Shown: positions 43,426-52,202 of the stretch, in pieces | How positions within the stretch are numbered: the first letter of the stretch is position 1 | Layout: every line of letters begins with the position of its first letter | Assembly (NCBI GenBank): GCA_050433985.1 | Contig: JBNPWE010000007.1 | Coordinates: forward strand, 62,001-126,000 | DNA: 64,000 nt | Direction: 5' to 3' | Source: JACIYW01 sp014359745 | GTDB taxonomy: Bacteria > Pseudomonadota > Alphaproteobacteria > Rhodobacterales > Rhodobacteraceae | The notes under the pieces: model-generated | Seen by the model: only the letters and a program-made list of their open reading frames with translations | The model's database searches: none | What the model was told of the DNA's origin: nothing | Program-made: the position numbers and the translations under genes

Positions 43426-45051
43426 TGCCAGCGCGCGCGCCGCGTCGCGCAACTGGAATTTCTGGATCTTGCCGGTCGAGGTTTTCGGCAGATCGGTGAA
43501 AATGACCCGTTTTGGGGTTTTGAACCCGGCAAGGCGGGCGCGGACAAAGGCGATGATCTCGGCCTCGGTGGCGGTGGCGCCGGGTTTGAGTTCGATAAAG
43601 GCGCAGGGCACTTCGCCCCATTTCTCATCAGGTTGCGCCACCACGGCGCAAAGCGAGACGGCGGGATGATGCGCCAGCGCGTTCTCCACCTCGACCGATG
43701 ACACGTTCTCGCCGCCCGAGATGATGATATCCTTGGCGCGGTCGGCGATCTTGATATAGCCGTCGGGGGTTTGAAAGGCGATGTCGCCCGAATGGAACCA
43801 GCCGCCGCGAAACGCCTGCGCCGTGGCCTCGGGGTTGCGATAGTAGCCCTTCATCACCCCGTTGCCGCGATGCATGACCTGCCCCAGCGCCGCGCCATCG
43901 CGCGGGATCGGTTGCAGCGCGTCATCAAGCACCGTCACCGCTTCCATGAACGGCATGGCCACGCCGGTGCGCGCCTTGATCGCGGCGCGTTCGGCCTGTT
44001 CCAGGCCGTCCCAGTCTTCGCGCCAGGTGCATTCCGTCACCGGGCCATAGGTTTCGGTCAGCCCGTAGACCTGGGTGATGTTGAAGCCCAGCGGCTCTAT
44101 CGCCGCAAGGGTGGCGGCGGGGGGCGGCGCGCCGGCGGTGAACACCTCTACCGTGTGCGAAAACGCGCGCCGGTCCGTGTCTGGCGCGTGAACAAGGGTG
44201 TTGAGCACGATGGGCGCGCCACCGAAATGCGTTGCCCCTTCATCGGCGATGGCGTTGTAGATGGCGGGGGCGGTGATGTCGCGGCAACAGATCACCGTGC
44301 CGCCCAGAAGCGGGATCATCCAGCCGTGGCACCAGCCGTTGCAATGGAAAAGCGGCACGATGGTCAGATAGCGCGGGTGCATCACCATGCGCCATGACAC
44401 GACCTGCCCCATGGTTGACAGATACGCGCCGCGATGGTGATAGACCACGCCCTTGGGATGCCCGGTGGTGCCCGACGTATAATTCAGCGCGATCGTTTCC
44501 CATTCGTCGCGCGGCATCACCCAGTCGAACGCCGGATCGCCGGTTGCCAGCAGATCCTCGTATTCCATATGGCGGCCGGTGGCGGGGTATCCGGCCTGAT
44601 CGTCGGCCACCTCGATGATGTCGGGGCCGGGGCCGGGCATTTGGGCCTTTGCCGCCTCGGCCAGATCCACGAACGCACTGTCCACCAGCACGATGCGGGC
44701 GCCGCCGTGATCAAGGATATAGGCCACCGTATCCACATCCAGCCGGGTGTTGATGGCGTTGAGCACCGCGCCGCAGGCGGGCACGCCGAAATGCGCCTCG
44801 ACCTGGGCGGGCAGGTTGGGCAGGATCGTTGCCACCACGTCGCCGGGGCGAATGCCGCGCGCGGCCAGGGCCGAGGCAAGGCGGCTGACGCGGGCGTGGT
44901 ACTGCGCATAGGTCCGGCGCGTCTGGCCGTAGACGAGCGCCTCGCGGTCGGGGAAAACCTGTCGGGCGCGGGCCAGATGTGACAGTGGCGTCAGCGGCAC
45001 ATGGTTTGCCGCGCATTTGTCCAACCCGGTTTCATCTTTCAGCCAGCCCAT
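43312..45051 (-). CDS. Acyl-CoA synthetase (AMP-forming) with PEPQR-repeat tail
   Basis: Activates a carboxylic acid to its CoA thioester via an acyl-AMP. 579 residues from ATG 45051 (GGGGGTGG upstream; longer frame trimmed). The AMP-binding motif is NYTSGTTGHPKGVVYHHRGA, then QVYGLTETYGPV, GWFHSGDIAFQTPDGYIKI and the C-terminal lysine region LPKTSTGKIQKFQLR. It resembles medium-chain and DmdB-like ligases of Rhodobacterales; the substrate is not certain. After the normal end (RDAARALAG) come seven PEPQ(R/S) repeats encoded by a 15-bp array. Confidence 0.9.
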   Translation of the reverse strand: MGWLKDETGLDKCAANHVPLTPLSHLARARQVFPDREALVYGQTRRTYAQYHARVSRLASALAARGIRPGDVVATILPNLPAQVEAHFGVPACGAVLNAINTRLDVDTVAYILDHGGARIVLVDSAFVDLAEAAKAQMPGPGPDIIEVADDQAGYPATGRHMEYEDLLATGDPAFDWVMPRDEWETIALNYTSGTTGHPKGVVYHHRGAYLSTMGQVVSWRMVMHPRYLTIVPLFHCNGWCHGWMIPLLGGTVICCRDITAPAIYNAIADEGATHFGGAPIVLNTLVHAPDTDRRAFSHTVEVFTAGAPPPAATLAAIEPLGFNITQVYGLTETYGPVTECTWREDWDGLEQAERAAIKARTGVAMPFMEAVTVLDDALQPIPRDGAALGQVMHRGNGVMKGYYRNPEATAQAFRGGWFHSGDIAFQTPDGYIKIADRAKDIIISGGENVSSVEVENALAHHPAVSLCAVVAQPDEKWGEVPCAFIELKPGATATEAEIIAFVRARLAGFKTPKRVIFTDLPKTSTGKIQKFQLRDAARALAGPEPQRPEPQRPEPQRPEPQRPEPQRPEPQRPEPQSP

Positions 45052-45705
45052 TGCCACCCCCCGATCTTGCATCTTTGCATCTGACGTTACACCTGATGCA
45101 GAGTATTGCGATGTCCGGGCCGGGTTGCAAAGGCATAAGTCGGGGCGGGTGCCGTGGTGGCGGCATTTCGTGGCGGGCCGTCTTGCCGGGGGTAATCTCG
45201 CCGGGGGTAAGGATGGTATCTGCACCGGCGTCTGGTCTGGGCCGTCTGGTCTGGGCGGTTTTGTCTGGGCGGTGCGCCGCCCGAAACCTGTATCCGAAAA
45301 TAGCCCATTGTGTTTTATCCCCCGCACCAGCTACAGTTGACGGCAGTGGTTGTTCCGGCCCTGTGCCGGACGCCGCCAGAAGTTTCGCTGTCGCCAAGGA
45401 CGCCAGGGTGCCAATCCCGCCCGCCCCCAGTGACAGGCCGAATGGCCGCAAGGCCGCATGTTTGCCCGAGATGCGTAAATGCCCGGGCCCAAGCCAACGG
45501 TGCCGCAATCGGTATCCGGGATGAACCGCGATGGACAGCGCCACGCAGACACGGCCAAGGACGGAGCGCCCGAGAGGGCAGCGCCCGCATGGCCCGACCC
45601 CTATTCAGGCGCGCCCCCACGCCCCAACAAGACACCGCCCGCCTCTTGCCCGCCGACCGGGGATCTTCCCGGCGCGCGCATCAGGCCCGCGTGCCATGAG
45701 AGACA
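45052..45705. other. 654-bp gap upstream of rne, no gene seen
   Basis: This divergent gap between the acyl-CoA ligase gene (-) and rne (+) has no convincing coding region. It is rich in imperfect direct repeats near 45182-45256. It probably holds the rne promoter and a long rne leader; RNase E autoregulates through its leader in E. coli (established), but I cannot show homologous structure here. Confidence 0.5.
45182..45256. repeat. Two adjacent short tandem duplications
   Basis: CTTGCCGGGGGTAAT/CTCGCCGGGGGTAAG (15 bp x 2, 45182-45211) and CGTCTGGTCTGGGC twice (14 bp x 2, 45229-45256), followed by a further partial TGTCTGGGCGGT. All lie in the rne upstream gap. Confidence 0.85.
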
Positions 45706-48700
45706 ATGACCAAGAAAATGCTTATCGATGCCACCCACGCGGAAGAAACGCGCGTGGTGGTGGTGGACGGGACCAAGGTTGAGGAATTCGATTTTGAGAC
45801 GGTCAACAAACGCCAGCTTGCCGGCAATATCTATCTGGCAAAAATAACACGGGTCGAGCCGTCGCTTCAGGCGGCTTTTGTGGATTACGGCGGCAACCGT
45901 CACGGTTTCCTGGCGTTTTCCGAGATCCATCCGGATTACTACCAGATCCCCGTGGCCGACCGAAAGGCGCTTCTGGAAGAAGAGCGCGCCTATGCCCGCG
46001 CCAGCGCCGACGAGGAAGACCGGGCCAACGGCAACCGCAACGGTCAGCGCAACGGCGGTGGCCGGGATGCGGCCGAACGCGACGCGGGGGACCGGAACGG
46101 GGCCGATCAGGACGGGTCTGGCCGGGATGGCGCCGAACAGGGGTTCACCCCCGATGCCGCGACCGATGCCGCAGCAGATGATACCACGGATGGCACCGAT
46201 GCGTCGGCGGATGCGCCCGAAGGCGCGGCGCAAAAGCCCACCGGGAAATCCCGTTCCCGGTCGCGCGGTCGTGGCCGTGGTGCATCGCGCACCCAGCCCG
46301 CGCGCGACGATGACAAGGTGCTGCGCGGGTCGATCCCCGGCATGGATGTGGTCGATCTGGGCGAGGATGATGGCGATGCCGCGCCAATTGGCCTGACCGA
46401 CAGCGCCCGTGTTCCCGTGGCCGAAGCGCCTGTTGAAACCTTTGCGGAGACGCGCTCGGAAACGGCGGCAGAAACGCCTGCCGAAACGTCGGCGGAAACC
46501 CCTGCCGAAACGCCTGCCGCCGATGCCCGGCCCGAAGCGGAAACGCCCGAAGCGGAAACGGCAGACGCGGAAACGCCCGCCGAGGAGGCCGAAGAGACCC
46601 CCTATGTCGCGGCCGATCATGCCGCTGAAAATGACAGCGATATCGAATCCATCGCCGACGAGGACGTGACCGAGGAGATTCGCCAGCCGCGCAAACCCCG
46701 CGCCCGGCGCTACAAGATCCAGGAGGTCGTGAAGGTTCGCCAGATCATGCTGGTGCAGGTGGTCAAGGAAGAGCGCGGCAACAAGGGCGCGGCGCTGACC
46801 ACCTACCTGTCGCTGCCGGGGCGCTATTGCGTGCTGATGCCCAACACCGCGCGCGGCGGTGGCATCAGCCGCAAGATCACCAATGCCGCCGACCGCAAGA
46901 AGCTCAAGGAAATTGCGGGTGAATTGACGGTGCCAGAGGGCGCGGGGCTGATCATCCGCACTGCGGGTGCCGAACGCACCAAGACCGAGATCAAGCGCGA
47001 TTACGAATATCTGATGCGGCTTTGGGAACAGATCCGCGATCTGACCCTGAAATCCATCGCGCCCGCCCCGATCTATGAGGAAGGCAACCTGATCAAACGG
47101 GCGATCCGCGATCTTTACAGCCGCGACATCGACGAGGTGATCGTCGAGGGGGCCGAGGGTTATCGCACCGCCAAGGACTTCATGAAAATGATCATGCCGT
47201 CCCATGCGAAAAACGTCAAACAGCACACCGAAGGCCTGCCGCTGTTCGCGCGCCATGGCGTCGAAAGCTATCTTGCGGCGATGTTCAACCCGGTGGTGCA
47301 GCTCAAATCCGGGGGTTATATCGTGATCGGCGTCACCGAGGCGCTGGTGGCCATCGATGTCAACTCTGGCCGGGCCACCAAGGAAGGCTCGATCGAGGAA
47401 ACCGCGCTCAAGACCAACCTTGAGGCCGCCGAAGAGGTGGCGCGCCAGTTGCGCCTGCGCGACCTTGCCGGGCTGATCGTGATCGACTTTATCGACATGG
47501 AGGAACGGCGCAACAACGCCGCCGTCGAAAAGCGCATCAAGGACAAGCTGAAAACCGATCGCGCGCGCATTCAGGTGGGCCGGATTTCCGGTTTTGGCCT
47601 GATGGAAATGAGCCGCCAGCGCCTGCGCCCCGGCATGATCGAGGCGACGACGCAGCCTTGCCCGGCCTGCCATGGAACCGGGTTGATCCGGTCGGACGAC
47701 AGCCTTGGCCTGGCCATCCTGCGCCAGTTGGAGGAAGAGGGCACGCGCGGCCGTTCGCGTGAGGTGCTGTTGCGCGCCCCGGTGCATGTCATCAACTTCC
47801 TGATGAACCAGAAGCGCGAACATATCGCGATGATCGAGGCCCGTTACGGCATGGCCGTGCGGATAGAGGCCGATCCGACCCTGGTCAGCCCCGATTTCAC
47901 CATCGAGAAATTCAAGACCGCCACGCGCGCGGTGCCCGAAGTGGCCTTTCCGGTGGTGTCTGTCGATACTTCGACCATGGATGACGCCGTTGACGACGCC
48001 GTTGACGTTGATGATGCCGTTGAGGAGGAGAACGACGCGACCGGTGACAGCGCTGTCGCGCTGGCCGAGGGCGGCGACGGGGCTGGCCCGGCCAGTGACG
48101 GGGCGCCGCGCAAGAAGCGCCGCCGCAGGCGTCGGCGCAAAAGCGGCGATGGTTTCCATACCACCAGCGGCGCCGGGGACGATGACGATCAGGACAGCGC
48201 CAATGACGAAGGTGCCGATGCTGGCGGCGATGCAGCGGTGCCTGCCGGGGCGTCAGCCGAGGGGGCCGCAAGCCCCGTCACCGACGTCGAGGCGCAACCC
48301 GCCAAGCCAAAGACCCGCCGTCGCGCGCCAAGGGGCGGCAAGGTGATGCCCGAGCCGGAGGCCGCAGAGGACGCGGCCCCTGCGGAGGTGCCCGAGGTGG
48401 CGGATCAGGTTGCGCAAGGGGCTGCGGACGCGGAGTCTGCCGCTGCCGAGCCGGTGAAAACCCCCAAACCCCGCGCCCGACGGGCAACCAAGCCAAAGGC
48501 GGCCGAACCCGAAGATGGCGCCGAGGCGCCGACCGCCAAACCCAGGCGGGCGCGTAAACCCGCCACCAAACCCGCCGCACAAGCGGAGGAGGCCGGTGCC
48601 GCGCCGGAGGGGGCCGATATCGCCCCCCAAGCCCCGGCGACACTGGCCGAACCCGTTGTTGCCGAGCCCGCAGAGGCCGAACCCGCAGAGGCCGAACCCG

Positions 48701-48900
48701 CGGTGACGGAAGGGGCGGTGGATCTGGCCGAGGAACCGGCGTTCGAATCGGTGCGCGAACCCGCCGAAAACTCCGAACCGGCCGGAACGGTCGAACCCGC
48801 AGAACCCGCCGCGCCGCAGGCCGAGGCCCCGGACGCGGAACCAGCCGCGCCCGAAAGCAGCGCCCCGCGCCGTCGTGGCTGGTGGTCGCTGCGCCGCTAA
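45706..48900 (+). CDS. rne: Ribonuclease E/G with split S1 domain
   Basis: Endoribonuclease for mRNA decay and rRNA processing. 1064 residues. The S1 domain begins near residue 35 (NIYLAKITRVEPSLQAAFVD) and is interrupted after about residue 105 by some 220 residues of low-complexity acidic sequence (PAETSAETPAETPAADA). It resumes near 336 (YKIQEVVKVRQIMLVQVV). The catalytic aspartates are D551 (AIDVNSGRAT) and D594 (IVIDFIDMEERR). The zinc-link CPAC is at 652-655. The C-terminal 300 residues are disordered, alternating basic and Ala/Glu/Pro-rich stretches, probably a degradosome scaffold, ending RRGWWSLRR. Confidence 0.96.
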   Translation: MTKKMLIDATHAEETRVVVVDGTKVEEFDFETVNKRQLAGNIYLAKITRVEPSLQAAFVDYGGNRHGFLAFSEIHPDYYQIPVADRKALLEEERAYARASADEEDRANGNRNGQRNGGGRDAAERDAGDRNGADQDGSGRDGAEQGFTPDAATDAAADDTTDGTDASADAPEGAAQKPTGKSRSRSRGRGRGASRTQPARDDDKVLRGSIPGMDVVDLGEDDGDAAPIGLTDSARVPVAEAPVETFAETRSETAAETPAETSAETPAETPAADARPEAETPEAETADAETPAEEAEETPYVAADHAAENDSDIESIADEDVTEEIRQPRKPRARRYKIQEVVKVRQIMLVQVVKEERGNKGAALTTYLSLPGRYCVLMPNTARGGGISRKITNAADRKKLKEIAGELTVPEGAGLIIRTAGAERTKTEIKRDYEYLMRLWEQIRDLTLKSIAPAPIYEEGNLIKRAIRDLYSRDIDEVIVEGAEGYRTAKDFMKMIMPSHAKNVKQHTEGLPLFARHGVESYLAAMFNPVVQLKSGGYIVIGVTEALVAIDVNSGRATKEGSIEETALKTNLEAAEEVARQLRLRDLAGLIVIDFIDMEERRNNAAVEKRIKDKLKTDRARIQVGRISGFGLMEMSRQRLRPGMIEATTQPCPACHGTGLIRSDDSLGLAILRQLEEEGTRGRSREVLLRAPVHVINFLMNQKREHIAMIEARYGMAVRIEADPTLVSPDFTIEKFKTATRAVPEVAFPVVSVDTSTMDDAVDDAVDVDDAVEEENDATGDSAVALAEGGDGAGPASDGAPRKKRRRRRRRKSGDGFHTTSGAGDDDDQDSANDEGADAGGDAAVPAGASAEGAASPVTDVEAQPAKPKTRRRAPRGGKVMPEPEAAEDAAPAEVPEVADQVAQGAADAESAAAEPVKTPKPRARRATKPKAAEPEDGAEAPTAKPRRARKPATKPAAQAEEAGAAPEGADIAPQAPATLAEPVVAEPAEAEPAEAEPAVTEGAVDLAEEPAFESVREPAENSEPAGTVEPAEPAAPQAEAPDAEPAAPESSAPRRRGWWSLRR

Positions 48901-48958
48901 GGCGATCCCGGAACAAGCCGATCGAGTTTTTCGGCTTGAAAGTGTTGATAAATCAATA

Positions 48959-48997
48959 CCCCACGGCGTTCCCGCCAAAGCCCGGAACGCCGTGGGG
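48959..48997 (+). terminator. Hairpin after rne
   Basis: CCCCACGGCGTTCC - 11 nt - GGAACGCCGTGGGG, a perfect 14-bp stem 58 bp past the rne stop. No U-run follows. It is the first of two strong hairpins in the rne-ccdA gap. Confidence 0.65.
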
Positions 48998-49010
48998 GCG
49001 GATCGGGGCG

Positions 49011-49038
49011 CGGGCACCGGGGGCAACCCCGGTGCCCG
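49011..49038 (+). terminator. Second hairpin in the rne-ccdA gap (GNRA-type loop)
   Basis: CGGGCACCGGGG - GCAA - CCCCGGTGCCCG, a perfect 12-bp stem closed by a GCAA tetraloop, which is unusually stable in RNA. It is followed by GCCTGTTTG. Together with the previous stem it probably ends or protects the rne transcript. Confidence 0.6.
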
Positions 49039-49145
49039 GCCTGTTTGCCAAGCCGACATGTTTCTGATTTAGCACGCAGTTGTGACATTGCGCCGGGGTG
49101 ACCTTTTGCGGCTGGTCCAATATGTCAGCCCTGAAGGGAGTGCCG

Positions 49146-49901
49146 ATGTTCGGATTTGACCTGATCGATGCGGCCCTGCTTCCGGCGATGCTGATTGCGC
49201 TGGCGGCGGGGATATTGTCGTTCCTCAGCCCCTGCGTGCTGCCGATCGTGCCGCCCTATCTGGCCTATATGGGCGGCATTTCGATGCAGGACATGACCGG
49301 CGACGATGGTGCGGCGCGGCGCAAGACCATCGCGCCTGCGGCATTCTTTGTGCTGGGGCTTTCGACGGTGTTCCTGTTTCTGGGCTTTACCGCCTCTACC
49401 TTCGGGCGATTTTTTCTGGAGTATCAGGGCCTGTTCGCCAAGATTTCCGGCGCGGTGATCATCATCTTCGGTCTGCATTTCCTGCATGTGTTCCGCATCC
49501 CGTTTCTGGATCGCGATATGCGGGTGGATGCGGGCGATCAGGGCGGCACGGCCTTTGGCGCCTATATCCTGGGGCTGGCCTTTGCCTTTGGCTGGACGCC
49601 GTGCATCGGCCCGCAGCTTGGCGCGATCCTGTCGCTGGCCGCGTCCGAGGCGTCGGTTGCGCGGGGGACGGTGCTGTTGGGCGTCTATGCGGCGGGGCTG
49701 GGCATTCCGTTCCTGCTGGCCGCGATTTTCGTGCAACGGTCGATGACGCTGATGAACCGCCTCAAACCGCATATGCGCAAGATCGAGATTGCCATGGGCG
49801 CGCTTTTGATCGTGGTCGGGGTGGCGCTGCTGACCGGGGCATTTACCGATTTTTCGTGGTGGCTGCTGGAAACCTTTCCGGCATTGGGCCTTATCGGCTG
49901 A
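49146..49901 (+). CDS. ccdA: CcdA/DsbD-type thiol-disulfide membrane transporter
   Basis: Transfers reducing power across the inner membrane for cytochrome c maturation. 251 residues from ATG 49146 with AAGGGAG upstream. Six membrane segments are visible. The redox cysteines are C30 in SFLSPCVLPIVPPYLAYMGG and C153 in AFGWTPCIGPQLGAIL, each in the expected proline-flanked motif. It would supply periplasmic partners such as CcmG and perhaps the DsbD-alpha-like protein encoded at 11.3 kb (inference). It is relevant to the cytochromes c encoded at 33-34.5 kb. Confidence 0.95.
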   Translation: MFGFDLIDAALLPAMLIALAAGILSFLSPCVLPIVPPYLAYMGGISMQDMTGDDGAARRKTIAPAAFFVLGLSTVFLFLGFTASTFGRFFLEYQGLFAKISGAVIIIFGLHFLHVFRIPFLDRDMRVDAGDQGGTAFGAYILGLAFAFGWTPCIGPQLGAILSLAASEASVARGTVLLGVYAAGLGIPFLLAAIFVQRSMTLMNRLKPHMRKIEIAMGALLIVVGVALLTGAFTDFSWWLLETFPALGLIG

Positions 49902-49927
49902 TATCGGGCGATCTGTGCTGCCGGGGC

Positions 49928-49956
49928 TTGCATTGAACGGATGGCGGGTGTAACGC
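49928..49956 (+). promoter_or_regulatory. Putative rpsB promoter and leader
   Basis: TTGCAT (49928-49933), a 17-bp spacer and TAACGC (49951-49956) could form the rpsB promoter, leaving a leader of about 105 nt. The leader contains short stems (for example GGGGA-GAAA-TCCCC at 49989-50002). Leader autoregulation by S2 is known in other bacteria; here it is only a possibility. Confidence 0.3.
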
Positions 49957-50069
49957 ATCCGCACTTCACAGGCGGGGTCTGGGCCGATGGGGGAGAAATC
50001 CCCAAAGGTCCGCCGGTTGGGCGCAAGCCTGAAACCCCCGCCGAGGTGCAAACCGGAAAGGACATAAAC

Positions 50070-50840
50070 ATGGCGCTTCCTGAATTCAGCATGCGTCAGC
50101 TTCTTGAAGCTGGCGTTCACTACGGTCACCAGACCCAGCGGTGGAATCCCCGCATGGGCGAATTCATCTATGGTGATCGCAACGGTATCCACATCATCGA
50201 TCTGACGCAGACCGTGCCGATGCTTGATGCCGCCCTTAACGTGATCCGCGAAACCGTGGCCAAGAACGGTCGGGTGTTGTTTGTCGGCACCAAGCGGCAG
50301 GCGCAGGCCGCGATCAAGGACGCGGCGGAAAAATCGGCGCAGTTCTATATGAACCACCGCTGGCTGGGCGGTACGCTGACCAACTGGAAAACCGTTTCGC
50401 AATCGATCAACCGGCTGAAGGCGCTGGATGAACAGCTTGCCGGCGGCGCCGAGGGGCTGACCAAGAAGGAACGCCTTGGCATGGAACGCGAACAGGCCAA
50501 ATTGCAGGCCTCGCTTGGCGGTATCCGCGAAATGGGCGGCGTGCCCGATCTGTTGTTCGTGATCGACGTGAACAAGGAAGATCTGGCGGTGCTTGAGGCG
50601 AAAAAGCTGGGTATTCCGGTGATCGCGATCGTTGACACCAACTGTTCGCCCGACAGTATCGATTACATCATTCCGGGCAATGACGATGCCGCCCGCGCCA
50701 TCGCGCTTTATTGCGATCTGGCCGCGCGTGCCGCGCTGGACGGGATGACGGCGCAGATGGGTGCGGCCGGTGTCGATCTGGGCGCGCTGGAAGAGGCGCC
50801 GGTCGAGGAAGTCCTTGCCGAAGTGACCGCAGAGGGCTGA
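50070..50840 (+). CDS. rpsB: 30S ribosomal protein S2
   Basis: Small-subunit ribosomal protein of 256 residues. The start MALPEFSMRQLLEAGVHYGH and the following QTQRWNPRMGEFIYGDRNGI are diagnostic, as are MNHRWLGGTLTNWKTVSQSI and IVDTNCSPDSIDYIIPGNDD. An AAAGGA site precedes the ATG. The order rpsB-tsf is nearly universal. The long in-frame extension upstream is rejected. Confidence 0.98.
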   Translation: MALPEFSMRQLLEAGVHYGHQTQRWNPRMGEFIYGDRNGIHIIDLTQTVPMLDAALNVIRETVAKNGRVLFVGTKRQAQAAIKDAAEKSAQFYMNHRWLGGTLTNWKTVSQSINRLKALDEQLAGGAEGLTKKERLGMEREQAKLQASLGGIREMGGVPDLLFVIDVNKEDLAVLEAKKLGIPVIAIVDTNCSPDSIDYIIPGNDDAARAIALYCDLAARAALDGMTAQMGAAGVDLGALEEAPVEEVLAEVTAEG

Positions 50841-50967
50841 GGCTTTTTGCCCGGCCGAAGGCCGTGACGGGTTTGGTCGGGCGTTATCATACTGTCATCG
50901 GGCGTCGTCAGAATCGCCCGTCATGGGCGGGGCGGCCCGCTATTGATCTGTTGAACAGGAGGCCAAG

Positions 50968-51843
50968 ATGGCAATCACCGCAAGCATGGTGAAGGAACTG
51001 CGCGACACCACCGGCGCAGGCATGATGGACGCGAAAAAGGCACTGACCGAAACCGACGGCGACATGGAAGCCGCCGTTGACTGGCTGCGCACCAAGGGGC
51101 TGGCGAAGGCCGCCAAGAAGGCCGGGCGCACCGCCGCCGAGGGCCTTGTGGGCGTGTCGATTTCCGATGGGCGCGGCGTCGCGGTCGAGGTGAATTCCGA
51201 AACCGATTTCGTCGCCAAGAACGCCGAGTTCCAGGCTCTGGTGCGCGCCATAACCGAAAAGGCGCAGGGCGTGGCGGATGTCGAAGCGCTCAAGGCCACT
51301 GATCTGGGCGGCAAGACCGTCGAACGGACCGTGACCGATGCCATCGCCAAGATCGGTGAAAACCTTAGCCTGCGCCGCATGGTGGTGGTTGAGGGCGAGA
51401 CAGTCGTGTCTTACGTCCACAATGCCGCGATCGAGGGCATGGGCAAGATCGGCGTTCTAGTGGCGCTGAAGGGCGCTGACAACGGCATCGGCAAGCAAAT
51501 TGCAATGCATATTGCGGCGACCAGCCCGGCATCGCTGGGCAAGGATGATCTGGACCCCGCGCTGATTGAGCGCGAGAAGGCGGTGCTTACCGAACAGGCC
51601 CGCGAATCGGGCAAACCGGAGGCGGTGATCGAGAAGATGATCATCGGCCGCATGGCGAAGTTCTATGAAGAGGTCACGCTGCTGGGTCAGAAATTCGTGA
51701 TCAACCCCGACCTGACCGTGGCCGATGCCGCCAAAGAGGCGGGTGTCGAAGTGACGGGTTTCGCACGGGTCGAGGTTGGCGAGGGTATCGAGAAGAAATC
51801 CGAGGATTTCGCGGCGGAAGTGGCCAAAACCCTGGCAGGCTGA
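50968..51843 (+). CDS. tsf: Elongation factor Ts
   Basis: Guanine-nucleotide exchange factor for EF-Tu. 291 residues. The N-terminal signature VKELRDTTGAGMMDAKKALTETDGDMEAA is followed by EVNSETDFVAKNAEF, both diagnostic. An AGGAGGCC site lies 5-10 bp before the ATG. It follows rpsB by 127 bp and is closed by an intrinsic-type hairpin. Confidence 0.98.
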   Translation: MAITASMVKELRDTTGAGMMDAKKALTETDGDMEAAVDWLRTKGLAKAAKKAGRTAAEGLVGVSISDGRGVAVEVNSETDFVAKNAEFQALVRAITEKAQGVADVEALKATDLGGKTVERTVTDAIAKIGENLSLRRMVVVEGETVVSYVHNAAIEGMGKIGVLVALKGADNGIGKQIAMHIAATSPASLGKDDLDPALIEREKAVLTEQARESGKPEAVIEKMIIGRMAKFYEEVTLLGQKFVINPDLTVADAAKEAGVEVTGFARVEVGEGIEKKSEDFAAEVAKTLAG

Positions 51844-51878
51844 AATCCGGCTGACCTATCTGACTGATCTGAAAACAA

Positions 51879-51908
51879 AAAGCGGTGCAGGGAAACCTGC
51901 ACCGCTTT
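51879..51908 (+). terminator. Intrinsic terminator of tsf
   Basis: AAAGCGGTGCAGG - GAAA - CCTGCACCGCTTT, a 13-bp perfect stem with a stable GAAA tetraloop, ending in TTT and preceded by an A-rich stretch. It lies 36 bp after the tsf stop and is the clearest intrinsic terminator in the window. Confidence 0.85.
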
Positions 51909-52202
51909 CAGTTGCGCCACATCGGTTGGGGATGAGGACGGGCGCCGTGGGTGTCGGCCAAAGGAACTGACTGTACGTCCCTCGGGCCGACGATTCCGGT
52001 TTCCCGGTGCTTTCAGCTTTGCCATGAAATTGCATGGCTTCTGCTTCGGCTGTCCCAATGACCAATGTCACCACTCACGGAACCTTTGCATAATGCCAAG
52101 TTCCCTGTGGTCCAGTAAGTAGGGAAATCCTTACTTTGCATTTTGAATATGTAACTTTCCGGGGCATGGGATCGCCCGAATTCCCCACAGGGTTGTAAAA
52201 TA
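51909..52202. other. 294-bp gap between tsf and luxR, possibly structured
   Basis: No coding sequence is recognised. The region is visibly richer in A/T than its surroundings. It contains nested inverted repeats: CCCTGTGG (52103-52110) with CCACAGGG (52185-52192), enclosing AGTAAG (52114-52119) with CTTACT (52130-52135). It could hold the 3' region of the luxR transcript or a small RNA; neither is shown. Confidence 0.35.

Noticed and set aside
45601..48159. An 852-residue minus-strand frame opposite rne
   Set aside because: It is the antisense of RNase E. Its Gly/Arg/His-rich composition is the typical mirror of a GC-rich coding strand.
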